Assembly: GCA_017452785.1 (NCBI GenBank) | Contig: JAFTLT010000022.1 | Coordinates: forward strand, 1-64,000 | Source of the DNA: Clostridia bacterium | GTDB taxonomy: Bacteria > Bacillota > Clostridia > Oscillospirales > Acutalibacteraceae | DNA: 64,000 nt | Direction of reading: 5' to 3' | Part shown: positions 35,019-44,424 of the stretch, piece after piece | How the letters are laid out: the number at the start of each line of letters is the position of its first letter | How positions within the stretch are numbered: position 1 is the first letter of the stretch | Program-made: the position numbers and the translations under genes | The notes under the pieces: generated by a model | Told to the model about the DNA's origin: nothing | The model's database searches: none | The model's input: the letters and a program-made list of their open reading frames with translations, nothing else

Positions 35019-36056
35019 ATGGATACAGTTTTAGTTAAATTTGCAGGCATAGCTCAGGAGTTTACTGTTTCAAAGGTGCTCGATTTAGGCTTTACTGAGG
35101 TTCGTTGGTACGGAGCAATAATAGCTTTTGGTTTTTTGCTTGCAGTGCTTTTCGGCGGCAGAATTGCCTATGTATGGGAAATTAATCTTGATAAAATGAT
35201 TGATGTTTTGCTTTTCGGCACTATGGGAGCTATTGTGGGTGCAAGACTTTATTATGTTGCCTTTAAGTGGGATTACTACTCACAGCATCTCAGCGAAATA
35301 CCAAAGATATGGGAAGGCGGTCTTGCCATTTACGGCGGTATCATCGGTGGTCTGCTGCTGGCTTTTATAGTCTGCAAGGTGGAAAAAATTAATGTGCCAA
35401 ACCTGCTGGATTTAGTTGGTATGAGTCTTCTTATCGGTCAGGGCATCGGCAGATGGGGCAACTATGCCAATCAGGAGGCGTTCGGCACCTTCACATATAA
35501 AAACTGGGGCATGATGAGTGACACGGTTATTGACTATATTGAAGCTAACCCTGCTTCCTTTGGTCTTGAAGGTGTCAGCGACATAGCTTCATATATAGCA
35601 GAAAACAATCTTTATGTGCATCCAACTTTCTTTTATGAAAGCGTATGGTGCTTGCTCGGCTTCTTAATTCTTTATATCATACTCAAAAAGTTCCGCAAAT
35701 TCAGCGGTCAGCTTTTCCTCACCTACGGTGTCTGGTACGGCCTTGAAAGAATGATAGTTGAAGGCATGAGAACAGACAGCCTTTATATAGGTGACACAAA
35801 CATCCGTGTTTCTCAGGCTCTGTCTTTCGGTATAGTTCTTGTCTGTGGTGTACTGCTTACAGCTTTGCTCATTAAATACACCAAGAACCCCAAACCGATT
35901 GAGGGCGTGGATTTTTACGGCCCCATGACAGAAAAGGAATGGGCTTTGCACGAAAGAAAATTAGCAAGAAGGAAAAGAGCAAAAGATTGGAGAGCTAAAA
36001 CAAAAGAACGCATAACAGCAAGATTCAAAAAAAGCAAGGTGAGTGAAAATGTATAA
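35019..36056 (+). CDS. lgt: Prolipoprotein diacylglyceryl transferase
   Basis: Membrane enzyme that transfers diacylglycerol to the cysteine of prolipoproteins. 345 residues. VRWYGAIIAFGFLLAV (N-terminal segment), MGAIVGARLYYV, and the signature GQGIGRWGNYANQEAFG (about residues 145-161) are present, and an extended loop follows before HPTFFYES. A basic C-terminal tail of about 50 residues is longer than average. The ATG at 35019 fits the TAGGTG site better than the GTG at 35010. Its end overlaps folD. Confidence 0.95.
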   Translation: MDTVLVKFAGIAQEFTVSKVLDLGFTEVRWYGAIIAFGFLLAVLFGGRIAYVWEINLDKMIDVLLFGTMGAIVGARLYYVAFKWDYYSQHLSEIPKIWEGGLAIYGGIIGGLLLAFIVCKVEKINVPNLLDLVGMSLLIGQGIGRWGNYANQEAFGTFTYKNWGMMSDTVIDYIEANPASFGLEGVSDIASYIAENNLYVHPTFFYESVWCLLGFLILYIILKKFRKFSGQLFLTYGVWYGLERMIVEGMRTDSLYIGDTNIRVSQALSFGIVLVCGVLLTALLIKYTKNPKPIEGVDFYGPMTEKEWALHERKLARRKRAKDWRAKTKERITARFKKSKVSENV

Positions 36057-36918
36057 GATTATAGACGGCAAAGAGGTTTCCTCTTATGTTAAACAGCAGG
36101 TGAAGTTGCAGACAGACAGCCTTAAGCAGCAGGGCACCACGCCTTGCCTTGCAGTTATAATTGTTGAGGGCGACCCTGCCTCAAGAGTATATGTCAACAA
36201 CAAAAAGAAGGCGTGTGAATTCTGCGGCATTAAGTCACTTGAATATGCATTCCCGAATGACGTGAGCGAAGAAGAGCTTCTTTCACTTATAGAAAATCTC
36301 AATAATGACAGCAGTGTCCACGGCATACTTTGTCAGCTGCCTGTGCCCAAGCACATAGATGAAAAGAAGGTTATTGATGCTATCAGCCCCGAAAAGGATG
36401 TTGACGGCTTTTCAGAAATTAATGTGGGAAAAATATGGCTCGGAGATTACAGCATTTCACCCTGCACCCCCATGGGCGTTATTGAGCTTCTTGACTATTA
36501 TAAAATAGATGTGCAGGGCAAAAACTGTGTTATTGTCGGCAGAAGTAATATTGTTGGCAAGCCTATGGCTGCACTGCTTCTTGAGCGAAACGCAACTGTC
36601 ACTGTCTGCCACAGCAAAACCAAAGACTTAGCCTCTTTCACAAAAAATGCTGATATAATAGTTGCTGCAGTTGGCAGAGCGAATTTCATAACAGCTAGTA
36701 TGGTGAGGGACGGAGCTGTCGTTATTGATGTCGGAATAAATCGTCTTGAAAACGGCAAGCTTGCAGGAGATGTTGACTTCGATGCTGTTAAAGAAAAGGC
36801 AAGCTATATCACTCCCGTGCCCGGTGGCTGCGGACCGATGACAATAGCAGTGCTGATGAAAAACACAATTGCGGCAGCAAAAACACAGAATAATTATAAA
36901 ATAAAGGAGAAACCGTAA
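36049..36918 (+). CDS. folD: Methylenetetrahydrofolate dehydrogenase/cyclohydrolase
   Basis: Bifunctional one-carbon enzyme, 289 residues. The catalytic lysine lies in SRVYVNNKKKACEFCGI (about residue 55), followed by LCQLPVPKHID, the NADP site VIVGRSNIVGKPMA (about 164-177) and PVPGGCGPMTIAVL near the end. The start is set at MYKIIDG after AAGGTGAG, eight bases inside the lgt gene. Confidence 0.96.
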   Translation: MYKIIDGKEVSSYVKQQVKLQTDSLKQQGTTPCLAVIIVEGDPASRVYVNNKKKACEFCGIKSLEYAFPNDVSEEELLSLIENLNNDSSVHGILCQLPVPKHIDEKKVIDAISPEKDVDGFSEINVGKIWLGDYSISPCTPMGVIELLDYYKIDVQGKNCVIVGRSNIVGKPMAALLLERNATVTVCHSKTKDLASFTKNADIIVAAVGRANFITASMVRDGAVVIDVGINRLENGKLAGDVDFDAVKEKASYITPVPGGCGPMTIAVLMKNTIAAAKTQNNYKIKEKP

Positions 36919-37337
36919 TGAAAAAATTATACTTAAGTCCCGATAAAAAGTTTTTAGGCATTTGCGGCGGCATTGCAGATTATCTCAATGTTGACCCTAC
37001 ACTTATCAGAATTGCAGTGGTGTGTCTTGCTCTTATCACAGCAATTTTGCCAGTAACAATTGCATATGTTGTGCTGGGCCTTGTTTTCCCGGCTGCCCCC
37101 GATGACTATGTGCCGTGCACATCAGCTAAAAAGCTGACAAAGGGCAGTGATAAAAAGCTTGCAGGTGTCTGCTCAGGTCTTGCAAACTACTTCGGCATTG
37201 ACCCCACAATTGTAAGACTCGTTTTTGCACTTTTTACCCTGTTTATAGGCTACGGCGTTATGACATATATCGTCTGCCTTATTATGATGCCCTCTGACCC
37301 TGTGCAGGTTGTTACTGACAATAAATATGAAAACTGA
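36918..37337 (+). CDS. Tandem PspC-domain protein
   Basis: 139-residue membrane protein built of two PspC domains in a row: LYLSPDKKFLGICGGIADYLNVDPTLIR with one membrane segment, then LTKGSDKKLAGVCSGLANYFGIDPTIVR with another. PspC proteins sense envelope stress at the membrane; no PspA, LiaR or other partner is next to it. Its ATG overlaps the folD stop (TAATG), and the next gene starts inside its end. Confidence 0.9.
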   Translation: MKKLYLSPDKKFLGICGGIADYLNVDPTLIRIAVVCLALITAILPVTIAYVVLGLVFPAAPDDYVPCTSAKKLTKGSDKKLAGVCSGLANYFGIDPTIVRLVFALFTLFIGYGVMTYIVCLIMMPSDPVQVVTDNKYEN

Positions 37338-37947
37338 GGTTTATCTTATTGATATTACAGCTTACAGCGATGAATTCGTTAAGGCTGAATATGAAAAGAT
37401 CAGCTCTCACTTTATCAGTACAGACGGCGAAAGGCTCTCAAAAAGAAAAGAGAGTCTGCTGTCAAAAATCCTTTTATGCCGTACTCTTGAAAAAAGCGGT
37501 GTAAGAGAGTTTCAGGTGCATTATAAAGATAGCGAAAAGCCACGGCTTATAAGTAGCAGTAATATGTTTTTTAATATAAGCCACAGTGGCAGGTTTGTTG
37601 CAGTGGCACTGTCAGACAGTGAGGTTGGCTGTGATATTCAGGAAATAAAACCTTATAACCCTAAGGTTGCAAAAAGGAATTATTGCCGTGAGGAAACAGC
37701 TCTCATTGAAAATGCCGAAGATAAAGACAGCATCTTTATAAAATTGTGGGCGCTGAAGGAAAGTGTGCTGAAATACACGGGCAAAGGCATTTCGGGCGGA
37801 CTTGCCACCTATGATTTTTCAGCCTTTGCAGATGAAGTGAAATTCACTGCCTATGGCTATGAGTTTTATACATTCAGATTGGAAGACACATTTTTTGCTC
37901 TTTGCTATGAGGGCGGAAATGTTGAAATAATAAAAACCGAAGTGTAA
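37327..37947 (+). CDS. 4'-Phosphopantetheinyl transferase
   Basis: Sfp-type enzyme that attaches phosphopantetheine to carrier proteins, 206 residues. Motifs GCDIQEIKPYN (Mg ligand aspartate, about residue 101) and FIKLWALKESVLKYTGKGI (Glu and Lys, about 138-157) are intact, and FNISHSG precedes them. This longer Sfp form usually serves NRPS/PKS or special ACPs. The ATG at 37327 is preferred over a TTG at 37309, but the ribosome site is weak for either. It could act on the ACP at 61.5 kb. Confidence 0.88.
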   Translation: MKTEVYLIDITAYSDEFVKAEYEKISSHFISTDGERLSKRKESLLSKILLCRTLEKSGVREFQVHYKDSEKPRLISSSNMFFNISHSGRFVAVALSDSEVGCDIQEIKPYNPKVAKRNYCREETALIENAEDKDSIFIKLWALKESVLKYTGKGISGGLATYDFSAFADEVKFTAYGYEFYTFRLEDTFFALCYEGGNVEIIKTEV

Positions 37948-37964
37948 GTTGAAAGGAGAAAAAA

Positions 37965-39380
37965 ATGAACTCACTCAAGTACATCAAAAGTAAAATCGGC
38001 TACGGTGTAGGCGCAATAGGTCTTGACCTTAGCTACGGAATGTTTTACAGCTTTCTTGCAAAATATCTCACTGATGTTTTAGGCATGAAGGCATCATTCC
38101 TTCTTATACTCACACCTATTGCAAGACTCTGGGATGGCATCAACGACCCGATGATGGGCACTATTGTTGATAACACCCACACAAAAATGGGCAAATATCG
38201 TCCTTGGATTCTCAGAGGTTCAATCCTCAACGCTATTGTACTTATTTTCTTGTTTTCAAACCCCTTTAAGCTGACAGGCGCAGCGCTTATGGCTTATGTT
38301 GCTGTTATGTATGTTGGTTGGGGTATGAGTAACACACTGGCTGATATTCCCTATTGGTCAATGGTGCCTTCATTCACAAGTGACCCTGAGGAAAGAAGCC
38401 TTGTTTCAACTATTGCAAGAGTTTTCTCAGGTCTGGGTCAGGGTATAGTTTCAATCCTTGCTCCCGTTGTTATGACAGCAGTGAGCGTTACAACTGCTCT
38501 TGATGAAAACGGCGAACTGGTTAAGGTTCACGATGCAAGAAGTTATTTTATCTGTGCTGTTGTTTGTGCTATTGCTCTTATTTTCTTCTCAAGTGTCAGT
38601 GTTGCCACCACAAAAGAGACACAGCAGACTCAGGCGGGTGAAAAGTTCTCATTCAAGCGTACTCTTGAAATTATCAAGTCAAATGACCAGCTTCTTGTGT
38701 TTATGCTTTTTGCAATGATTTCAAATGCAGGCTGGTACCTGACATCAGGTGTTGCAACCTATTATTTCGACGTTGTTGTGGGTGACCCAAATAAGCAGGC
38801 TACCTTCTCAACAAGTCAGGCTGTTGGCTCAGTTGTGGGTCTTCTTGTGCTTCCCATACTCACAAAGGTTATGTCAAAGCGCAAGGCTTATCAGACATCA
38901 CTTATTCTTTGCGCAATAGGCTACACCGGCATGGCAGTGGGTGCATTCACAGAAACCTTCATTCTTATGAATATCTGCTACTGCATAGGTGCTATCGGTA
39001 TGTCATCAATGTTTATTGCTCAGACTATCTTCCTTGCAGACGTTGTTGACTACGGTGAAGTTAAAATGGGCTTCAGAGCTGAGTCAATCACCTTCTCGAT
39101 GAAGGGCTTCCTGCAGAAAATGGCATACACCATTCAGACAATTATTCTCTTTGTTTCTCTGGGTGTATCAAAATATGACGGCAGCCTTCACAACGCAAAC
39201 CCTGAAAGTGCAAAGCTTGCAATCACAGTTATGCTGACGGTTATTCCTCCCGTGCTGTTTGTGATTTCACTTATCATCTTCACGACAAAATTCAAGCTCC
39301 ATGGCGAGTTTATGGATAACGTTACAAAGATAGTTACAGAAAACAGAGCAAAGAGAGAAGCTGCTGCAGGCGAAAACTAA
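37965..39380 (+). CDS. GPH family sugar:cation symporter
   Basis: Glycoside-pentoside-hexuronide family permease of 471 residues with twelve hydrophobic segments. The N-terminal KSKIGYGVGAIGLDLSYGMFYSF and RLWDGINDPMMGTIVDNTHTKMGKYRPWI are family hallmarks, the latter with the Na+ or H+-binding aspartates. The sugar is unknown. Strong AAAGGAG site; it ends with a terminator, making it the last gene of the lgt group or a separate unit. Confidence 0.9.
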   Translation: MNSLKYIKSKIGYGVGAIGLDLSYGMFYSFLAKYLTDVLGMKASFLLILTPIARLWDGINDPMMGTIVDNTHTKMGKYRPWILRGSILNAIVLIFLFSNPFKLTGAALMAYVAVMYVGWGMSNTLADIPYWSMVPSFTSDPEERSLVSTIARVFSGLGQGIVSILAPVVMTAVSVTTALDENGELVKVHDARSYFICAVVCAIALIFFSSVSVATTKETQQTQAGEKFSFKRTLEIIKSNDQLLVFMLFAMISNAGWYLTSGVATYYFDVVVGDPNKQATFSTSQAVGSVVGLLVLPILTKVMSKRKAYQTSLILCAIGYTGMAVGAFTETFILMNICYCIGAIGMSSMFIAQTIFLADVVDYGEVKMGFRAESITFSMKGFLQKMAYTIQTIILFVSLGVSKYDGSLHNANPESAKLAITVMLTVIPPVLFVISLIIFTTKFKLHGEFMDNVTKIVTENRAKREAAAGEN

Positions 39381-39390
39381 TTGAATATAA

Positions 39391-39426
39391 AATGCTAAAT
39401 GCAAAGTTTGTGTTTAGCATTTTTCA
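39391..39426 (+). terminator. Terminator after GPH symporter
   Basis: AAATGCTAAAT pairs with GTTTAGCATTT and ends in a T run. Confidence 0.75.
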
Positions 39427-39530
39427 TTTTTTATGGGGACTTTTCACTTAAATTTCACATTGGTATAATATAATAGTTAAAAAATACAGCAGTTTTATGT
39501 TATAATAAAGCTGAAATGTGAGGTGTAAAT

Positions 39531-40211
39531 ATGGGAAAGATATTAGTTGTTGATGACGATAAAAGAATAAATGAGCTTATGGTTGATATTTTCACTATGG
39601 AAGGCTTTGATGTGCTTTATGCTTTTGACGGTGATGAAGCTATCGAAATACTTGAGCAGGTCAGTGATATTGAGGTTGTAATTCTCGATATTATGATGCC
39701 CAGAATTGACGGCTGGGATTCTCTTGCCTACATAAAAATGCATTTTGATGTCAAGGTTATAATGCTCACAGCTCTTGACGATGAAGAGTATGAGGTCAGA
39801 GGCATAAGAAGCGGTGCAGATGACTATATCACAAAGCCTTTCAAGCGTGCTGTTCTTTTAGAGCGTGTAAAGCGCCTTTTAAGCAGCTATAAGGACAGAA
39901 CGGACACCAAATATATCAGCGGACCTCTCACATTGATAAAAAGTGAATGCAGAGCTTATGTTGACGGGGTACCCATAAAACTGACAACAAAAGAGTTTCA
40001 GCTGCTTATGCTGCTTATGAAAAACGGCAGACACGCTCTTTCAAGAGAAACAATACTTGCTAAGGTGTGGGGCTATGAATATGACGGCAATGACAGAACA
40101 ATTGACACCCACATAAAAATGCTGCGACACGCTTTAGGCGATTACGGATATGTTATAAGAACAATCAGAGGCACAGGCTACAGCTTTGATGCAGAGGTAA
40201 TTGAAAAATGA
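39531..40211 (+). CDS. OmpR-type response regulator
   Basis: DNA-binding response regulator, 226 residues. Receiver domain residues 1-118 with acidic pocket DDDK (about 7-10), phospho-acceptor aspartate in VILDIMMPRIDGW, TALDD and KPF; a winged-helix domain follows at about 130-222 (LTTKEFQLLMLLM, RTIDTHIKMLRHAL, IRGTGYSF). The histidine kinase gene overlaps its stop by four bases. A D,D-carboxypeptidase follows, so cell-wall state may be the signal. Confidence 0.95.
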   Translation: MGKILVVDDDKRINELMVDIFTMEGFDVLYAFDGDEAIEILEQVSDIEVVILDIMMPRIDGWDSLAYIKMHFDVKVIMLTALDDEEYEVRGIRSGADDYITKPFKRAVLLERVKRLLSSYKDRTDTKYISGPLTLIKSECRAYVDGVPIKLTTKEFQLLMLLMKNGRHALSRETILAKVWGYEYDGNDRTIDTHIKMLRHALGDYGYVIRTIRGTGYSFDAEVIEK

Positions 40212-41617
40212 TAAAGAGCTTTCGTTTAAAAGTAATTTTCTCTTTTACTGTTGCTATTCTGTTTTGCATTGCACTGCTTATAACAAGCTGCAAGTTTATG
40301 CTAAGGCCTATATTTATCTATGACACAAAAAACAGCCTTGAAAATTATGCTCAGCTTATTGCAGATGCCTATGCAGGCGGCTCGGTTACGGTCAGAAGTC
40401 TTATTGATAAATTGGATTCGTCACACGACATACAGTCTGCATTAGTGACAGAGAATATTGACATAATAGTCAACAGCGGCGAAGAGATATTTCCTGCTTC
40501 ATATAAGGTGACACAGCTCAGGCAATGGGTAGATATTTATGAAAAGGATAAAAACAAAGACGGCGTATACTGCAATGAAATAATTGACTCAACAGATAAT
40601 CTTGCAAGAGTGGTTTATGTTGAGCGTATAGATGACAGCAGCTATATATGCATGAGCAAGGTTGTCAGAGGCATTGACCAGGAGGTGAGAATTGCAACCT
40701 ATGTTATATCGGGAATAGGCATAATGGTTATTCTTATGGGTGCAGTTATTTGGAGTGTGCTGACAAGACCCTTCACAAAGCATATGGAAAAAATGAGTGA
40801 AGTGACGAAGAAAATGTCGCAGCTTGAGTTTGACGAAAAAATTAATTACAAGAGCAGTGATGAAATAGGTCTTCTGGCTAAAAGCATTGACGAAATGAGC
40901 GGTGAGTTGAAAAAGAGTATTGAGAAGCTTCAGAAGGATGTTGACAGAAGAAAACGGCTTATAAGAGATATTTCTCACGAGCTGAAAACTCCCGTAACAA
41001 CAGTAAGAGGCTACACAGAGAATATAGAGATAGTTGCAGGTGATAACGAAAGAATAAAGCGTTACTGCAGCATAATGCTTGAAGAGTGTGATGTTATAGA
41101 GTCTTTGTTAAGTGAGCTGCTTCATATGTCAAAGTTGGAGGATGAGGGCTATGAGTGCCGTATGGAGATAATAGACACCTGCGGTCTTGAAAACAAAATA
41201 AAAGCAAGGCTCAGAAATGAATTCGGCGAAAAGGATATAGATGTCAGCTTTGAAAAGGCAGTGATTTGTGCGAATGAAACTCTCACTGAAAGAGCAGTTT
41301 TCAATTATATATCAAATGCCGTGAAATACAGAACTCCTGACACGCCCATAACTGTTAAAGGCTACTGTGAAAAAGACGGTTACACCTTTACTGTCAGCAA
41401 CCACGGCAATGAAATCAGCCCGGAAGACAGAGAGCTTATGTGGGATGTATTTTATAAGAGTGACAAATCACGCAGTAGAAGCACAAAGGGTCATGGCATC
41501 GGGCTGACAATGGTTAAGCAAATTGCCCTGCTTCATGGCGGTGAAGTTGCAATTGAAAGCGAAAACGGAATAAACACGTTTATTATCCGGTTTCCTAATC
41601 AGCAAAATAAAGCCTGA
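40208..41617 (+). CDS. HAMP-domain sensor histidine kinase
   Basis: Membrane sensor kinase, 469 residues. Two membrane segments (about residues 7-28 and 162-182) enclose a sensor domain of about 130 residues; then HAMP (about 185-240), the DHp helix with the phospho-histidine in RDISHELKTPVTTVRG, and the ATPase with NYISNAVKY and HGIGLTMVKQIALLHGG. Partner of the preceding regulator. Confidence 0.95.
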   Translation: MIKSFRLKVIFSFTVAILFCIALLITSCKFMLRPIFIYDTKNSLENYAQLIADAYAGGSVTVRSLIDKLDSSHDIQSALVTENIDIIVNSGEEIFPASYKVTQLRQWVDIYEKDKNKDGVYCNEIIDSTDNLARVVYVERIDDSSYICMSKVVRGIDQEVRIATYVISGIGIMVILMGAVIWSVLTRPFTKHMEKMSEVTKKMSQLEFDEKINYKSSDEIGLLAKSIDEMSGELKKSIEKLQKDVDRRKRLIRDISHELKTPVTTVRGYTENIEIVAGDNERIKRYCSIMLEECDVIESLLSELLHMSKLEDEGYECRMEIIDTCGLENKIKARLRNEFGEKDIDVSFEKAVICANETLTERAVFNYISNAVKYRTPDTPITVKGYCEKDGYTFTVSNHGNEISPEDRELMWDVFYKSDKSRSRSTKGHGIGLTMVKQIALLHGGEVAIESENGINTFIIRFPNQQNKA

Positions 41618-41684
41618 GTGTACGTGTCATAGTTTTGCTATAGACGAAACACTTTCCCACTCTTAACAGATGCAAAATCAAATT

Positions 41685-41714
41685 AATCCGTCTGATAAAA
41701 ATTTCAGGCGGATT
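41685..41714 (+). terminator. Terminator after the two-component genes
   Basis: AATCCGTCTGA pairs with TCAGGCGGATT, followed by a T-rich run. It separates the kinase from the carboxypeptidase gene. Confidence 0.7.
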
Positions 41715-41793
41715 TTACATTTTTTCTATTGCGTTTTTTATCTTTTAGGTATAGTATTATACTTACCACAACAAACAGAAAGAGGACGATCAG

Positions 41794-42837
41794 GTGAGAA
41801 ATAAAGCAATTGGCTGTTTGATAATATTTCTTGCAGCTTTGATAGTAGGTCTTTACTTTGTCGGACCAAGTGTAAGAGATAAGCTTTTCACAACTCAGGT
41901 TGCAAGCGAGGATACAATTACCACTACTCGGCAGAGTACAACCAACGAAACAACAACAGCTGCCACAACGGTTTCGCAGACACAGACTACCACTCATATT
42001 CAGCAGGTGGTTACAACCACTGCACCTCAGAACAGCGTTTACACCGAAAAAGAGGAAAATGTCTGGGCAACGAGAGATGTCAATATCAGGGCAAAGCCTA
42101 CCACTAATTCAAAACAAGTGGGCAAGCTCCATGAGGGCAACAAAATTCTCAGACTTGCCAAGGGTACTGACGGCTGGAGCCGTGTTATGTTTGAGGGTGA
42201 GGTCTGCTATATTTACAGCGAATATCTCACAACAACCGAACCTTTTAAGGTCAGCAGCAACAGAACAGTTATTGACCCCACGGGGGAGGACTGGAATCTT
42301 GTTGTCGTCAACACCAAAAGAGAAATTCCTGCCGACTATGTGCCGAAGCTGGCTGAAGTTGCATCATCGGGAGTATATATGGATTACCGTGTTGCACCGT
42401 ATTATAACGCAATGTATGAGGCGGCTAAAAAAGACGGCATAATTCTCACACCTTATTCAGGTTACCGTTCATACGCAAGGCAGCAGCGAAACTATAATAA
42501 CCTGACACAGCAGTATATGACACAGTATTCTCTTTCTAAAGAGGATGCAGCAGCAAAGGCCGCAACGGTTATTCTGCCACCGGGAACAAGTGAACATAAC
42601 TTGGGTCTTGCTATGGATATATGCAACACTAACTCAACCTTTAAAAATCAGAAGGAATATAAGTGGCTCACAGAGCACGCCCATGAATACGGCTTTATTC
42701 TCAGGTACACTGCCGAAAAGCAACCTATAACAGGAATTATCCCTGAGCCGTGGCACTGGAGATTTGTGGGAGTGGAATATGCTGAAAAAATCAAAAACAG
42801 CGGACTTTGCCTTGAAGAATATCTCGGAATTGAATAA
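41794..42837 (+). CDS. VanY-type D-Ala-D-Ala carboxypeptidase with SH3 domain
   Basis: Exported peptidoglycan carboxypeptidase, 347 residues. A membrane anchor (GCLIIFLAALIVGLYFVG), a Thr-rich linker (about residues 45-85), a bacterial SH3 domain (RDVNIRAKPTTNSKQVGKL, about 92-150), then the VanY domain with YSGYRSYARQQ, zinc ligands in GTSEHNLGLAMDI and the EPWHWRF motif. The start is GTG after GAGGA. It probably trims stem peptides; no VanH, VanA or VanX genes are present, so this is not a resistance operon. Confidence 0.92.
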   Translation: MRNKAIGCLIIFLAALIVGLYFVGPSVRDKLFTTQVASEDTITTTRQSTTNETTTAATTVSQTQTTTHIQQVVTTTAPQNSVYTEKEENVWATRDVNIRAKPTTNSKQVGKLHEGNKILRLAKGTDGWSRVMFEGEVCYIYSEYLTTTEPFKVSSNRTVIDPTGEDWNLVVVNTKREIPADYVPKLAEVASSGVYMDYRVAPYYNAMYEAAKKDGIILTPYSGYRSYARQQRNYNNLTQQYMTQYSLSKEDAAAKAATVILPPGTSEHNLGLAMDICNTNSTFKNQKEYKWLTEHAHEYGFILRYTAEKQPITGIIPEPWHWRFVGVEYAEKIKNSGLCLEEYLGIE

Positions 42838-42841
42838 AACA

Positions 42842-42877
42842 AAAGAGGACTGTATCAGCGAAGTGTACAGTCCCTTT
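42842..42877. terminator. Bidirectional terminator
   Basis: AAAAGAGGACTGTA pairs with TACAGTCCCTTTT, between convergent vanY-like and rpmB genes; A and T runs flank both sides. Confidence 0.85.
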
Positions 42878-42936
42878 TATATAATGAAAAAGAACCTCTC
42901 TTTAAGAGAAGTTCTGTAATCATCAATATCCTATAA

Positions 42937-43125
42937 TCAGATAGCGCGAGTAACCTTGCCTGAGCGTAAGCAACGAGTGCAAGCGTGAACTCTCTTAGGA
43001 GAGCCGTTAACGATAGCCTTTACGCGCTTTACGTTGGGTTTCCATGTTCTGTTTGAACGTCTGTGTGAGTGGGATACTTTGATGCCGAAGGATACATCCT
43101 TGCCGCAGAAATCACATTTTGCCAT
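42937..43125 (-). CDS. rpmB: 50S ribosomal protein L28
   Basis: Large-subunit ribosomal protein, 62 residues. MAKCDFCGKDVSFGIKVSHS with a CxxC, and CTRCLR near the end supply four cysteines, so this is the zinc-binding (C+) form. The start at MAKCDF follows AAGGAGGTGCG; the frame three codons longer lies on that site. It is transcribed alone from its own promoter. Confidence 0.97.
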   Translation of the reverse strand: MAKCDFCGKDVSFGIKVSHSHRRSNRTWKPNVKRVKAIVNGSPKRVHACTRCLRSGKVTRAI

Positions 43126-43169
43126 GTGTCGCACCTCCTTAAATATATTAAACTACATAAGCAGGGAAT

Positions 43170-43198
43170 ATAATAACAGAAATCAAAATAAAATGCAA
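43170..43198 (-). promoter_or_regulatory. Promoter of rpmB
   Basis: On the minus strand TTGCAT, a 17-base spacer, then TATTAT, 45 bases before the start. Confidence 0.75.
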
Positions 43199-43229
43199 GT
43201 CTTTTTTGAGAATTTCTTTATAAAAACTG

Positions 43230-43258
43230 TTGATTTTTTTATTTAATTGTAGTATAAT
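43230..43258 (+). promoter_or_regulatory. Promoter of recA
   Basis: TTGATT, a 17-base spacer, then TATAAT, ten bases before the SOS box. Confidence 0.85.
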
Positions 43259-43267
43259 GCTATCAAA

Positions 43268-43281
43268 CGAACATTTGTACG
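43268..43281 (+). promoter_or_regulatory. LexA (SOS) box of recA
   Basis: CGAACATTTGTACG matches the Gram-positive LexA consensus CGAACATATGTTCG except for two positions. It lies just after the -10 hexamer, where LexA binding would block transcription. Confidence 0.88.
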
Positions 43282-43299
43282 ATTGGGAGGACAAAATCC

Positions 43300-44424
43300 A
43301 TGGCAGATAAAAGCAGTGCACTCAATGCAGCTCTGGCGCAGATTGAAAAGCAATACGGCAAGGGAGCAGTTATGCGTCTTGGTCAGAACACGGAAATGAA
43401 TGTTGAAGCAATTTCAACAGGCTCACTTTCACTTGACCTTGCAACAGGCATAGGCGGGCTTCCGAAGGGAAGAATAGTTGAAATCTACGGCCCCGAATCA
43501 TCAGGTAAAACAACTCTTGCACTTCACTGTATTGCCGAAGCTCAAAAGGCAGGCGGCGAGGCAGCCTTTATTGATGCTGAGCACGCACTTGACCCTGTTT
43601 ATGCAAGGGGCATAGGTGTTGATGTTGATTCACTTCTTGTTTCACAGCCGGATAACGGTGAAGATGCCCTTTCAATCACAGAGGCTCTTGCACGTTCAGG
43701 TGCTCTTGATATAATTGTTGTTGACTCTGTTGCTGCTCTTGTTCCCAGAGCAGAAATCGAGGGTGAAATGGGTGACAGTCATGTTGGTTTGCATGCAAGA
43801 CTTATGTCACAGGCACTCAGAAAGCTCACAGCAGTTATTGCTAAGTCAAATACTCTTGTTATTTTCATTAATCAGCTTCGTGAAAAGGTTGGTGTTATCT
43901 ACGGCAACCCTGAGGTTACCACAGGCGGTCGTGCACTTAAATTCTATTCTTCAATGAGAATTGATGTCAGAAAAATTGAGCAGCTCAAGGCTTCAGGCAA
44001 TGAGTTCATCGGTGCAAGAACAAGAGCAAAAATCGTTAAGAATAAGGTTTCACCTCCGTTTAAAGAGGGTGAATTCGATATTATGTACGGCACAGGCATA
44101 TCCCGTGAGGGTGAAATAGTTGACCTTGCTGTTAAGTTTGATATTATCAACAAGAGCGGTGCATGGTTCTCTTACGGTGAAACAAGACTCGGTCAGGGCA
44201 GAGATAACGTTAAAGCTCTTTTAAAGAAAGAGGATTCTCTGCGTGAGGAAATTGACAGGAAGGTCAGAGAACGCTTTATGGAAGAAAAGGCTGCAGGTCA
44301 GGGCAAGGGCAAAGCTGAGGAAGCCAAGGCTCCTGCCGCAGAAGAAAAGAAGCCTGCCGTGAGAAGAACTGCAAGCTCAGTCAGAGCAAAAATAGACATT
44401 CTTGTTGACGATGATGACGAATAA
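43300..44424 (+). CDS. recA: Recombinase RecA
   Basis: Strand-exchange protein and LexA co-protease, 374 residues. Walker [12 protein letters not shown] (about residues 66-76), [24 protein letters not shown], and the L2 region [26 protein letters not shown] are intact. The C-terminal 45 residues are unusually rich in Lys, Ala and Glu ([16 protein letters not shown]) before an acidic end DDDDE. It is under the SOS box and shares TAATG with recX. Confidence 0.98.
   Translation: MADKSSALNAALAQIEKQYGKGAVMRLGQNTEMNVEAISTGSLSLDLATGIGGLPKGRIVEIYGPESSGKTTLALHCIAEAQKAGGEAAFIDAEHALDPVYARGIGVDVDSLLVSQPDNGEDALSITEALARSGALDIIVVDSVAALVPRAEIEGEMGDSHVGLHARLMSQALRKLTAVIAKSNTLVIFINQLREKVGVIYGNPEVTTGGRALKFYSSMRIDVRKIEQLKASGNEFIGARTRAKIVKNKVSPPFKEGEFDIMYGTGISREGEIVDLAVKFDIINKSGAWFSYGETRLGQGRDNVKALLKKEDSLREEIDRKVRERFMEEKAAGQGKGKAEEAKAPAAEEKKPAVRRTASSVRAKIDILVDDDDE

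Noticed and set aside
41794-42837. Vancomycin resistance cluster
   Set aside because: VanY-type carboxypeptidases are common house genes; no VanH, ligase or VanX gene is present.
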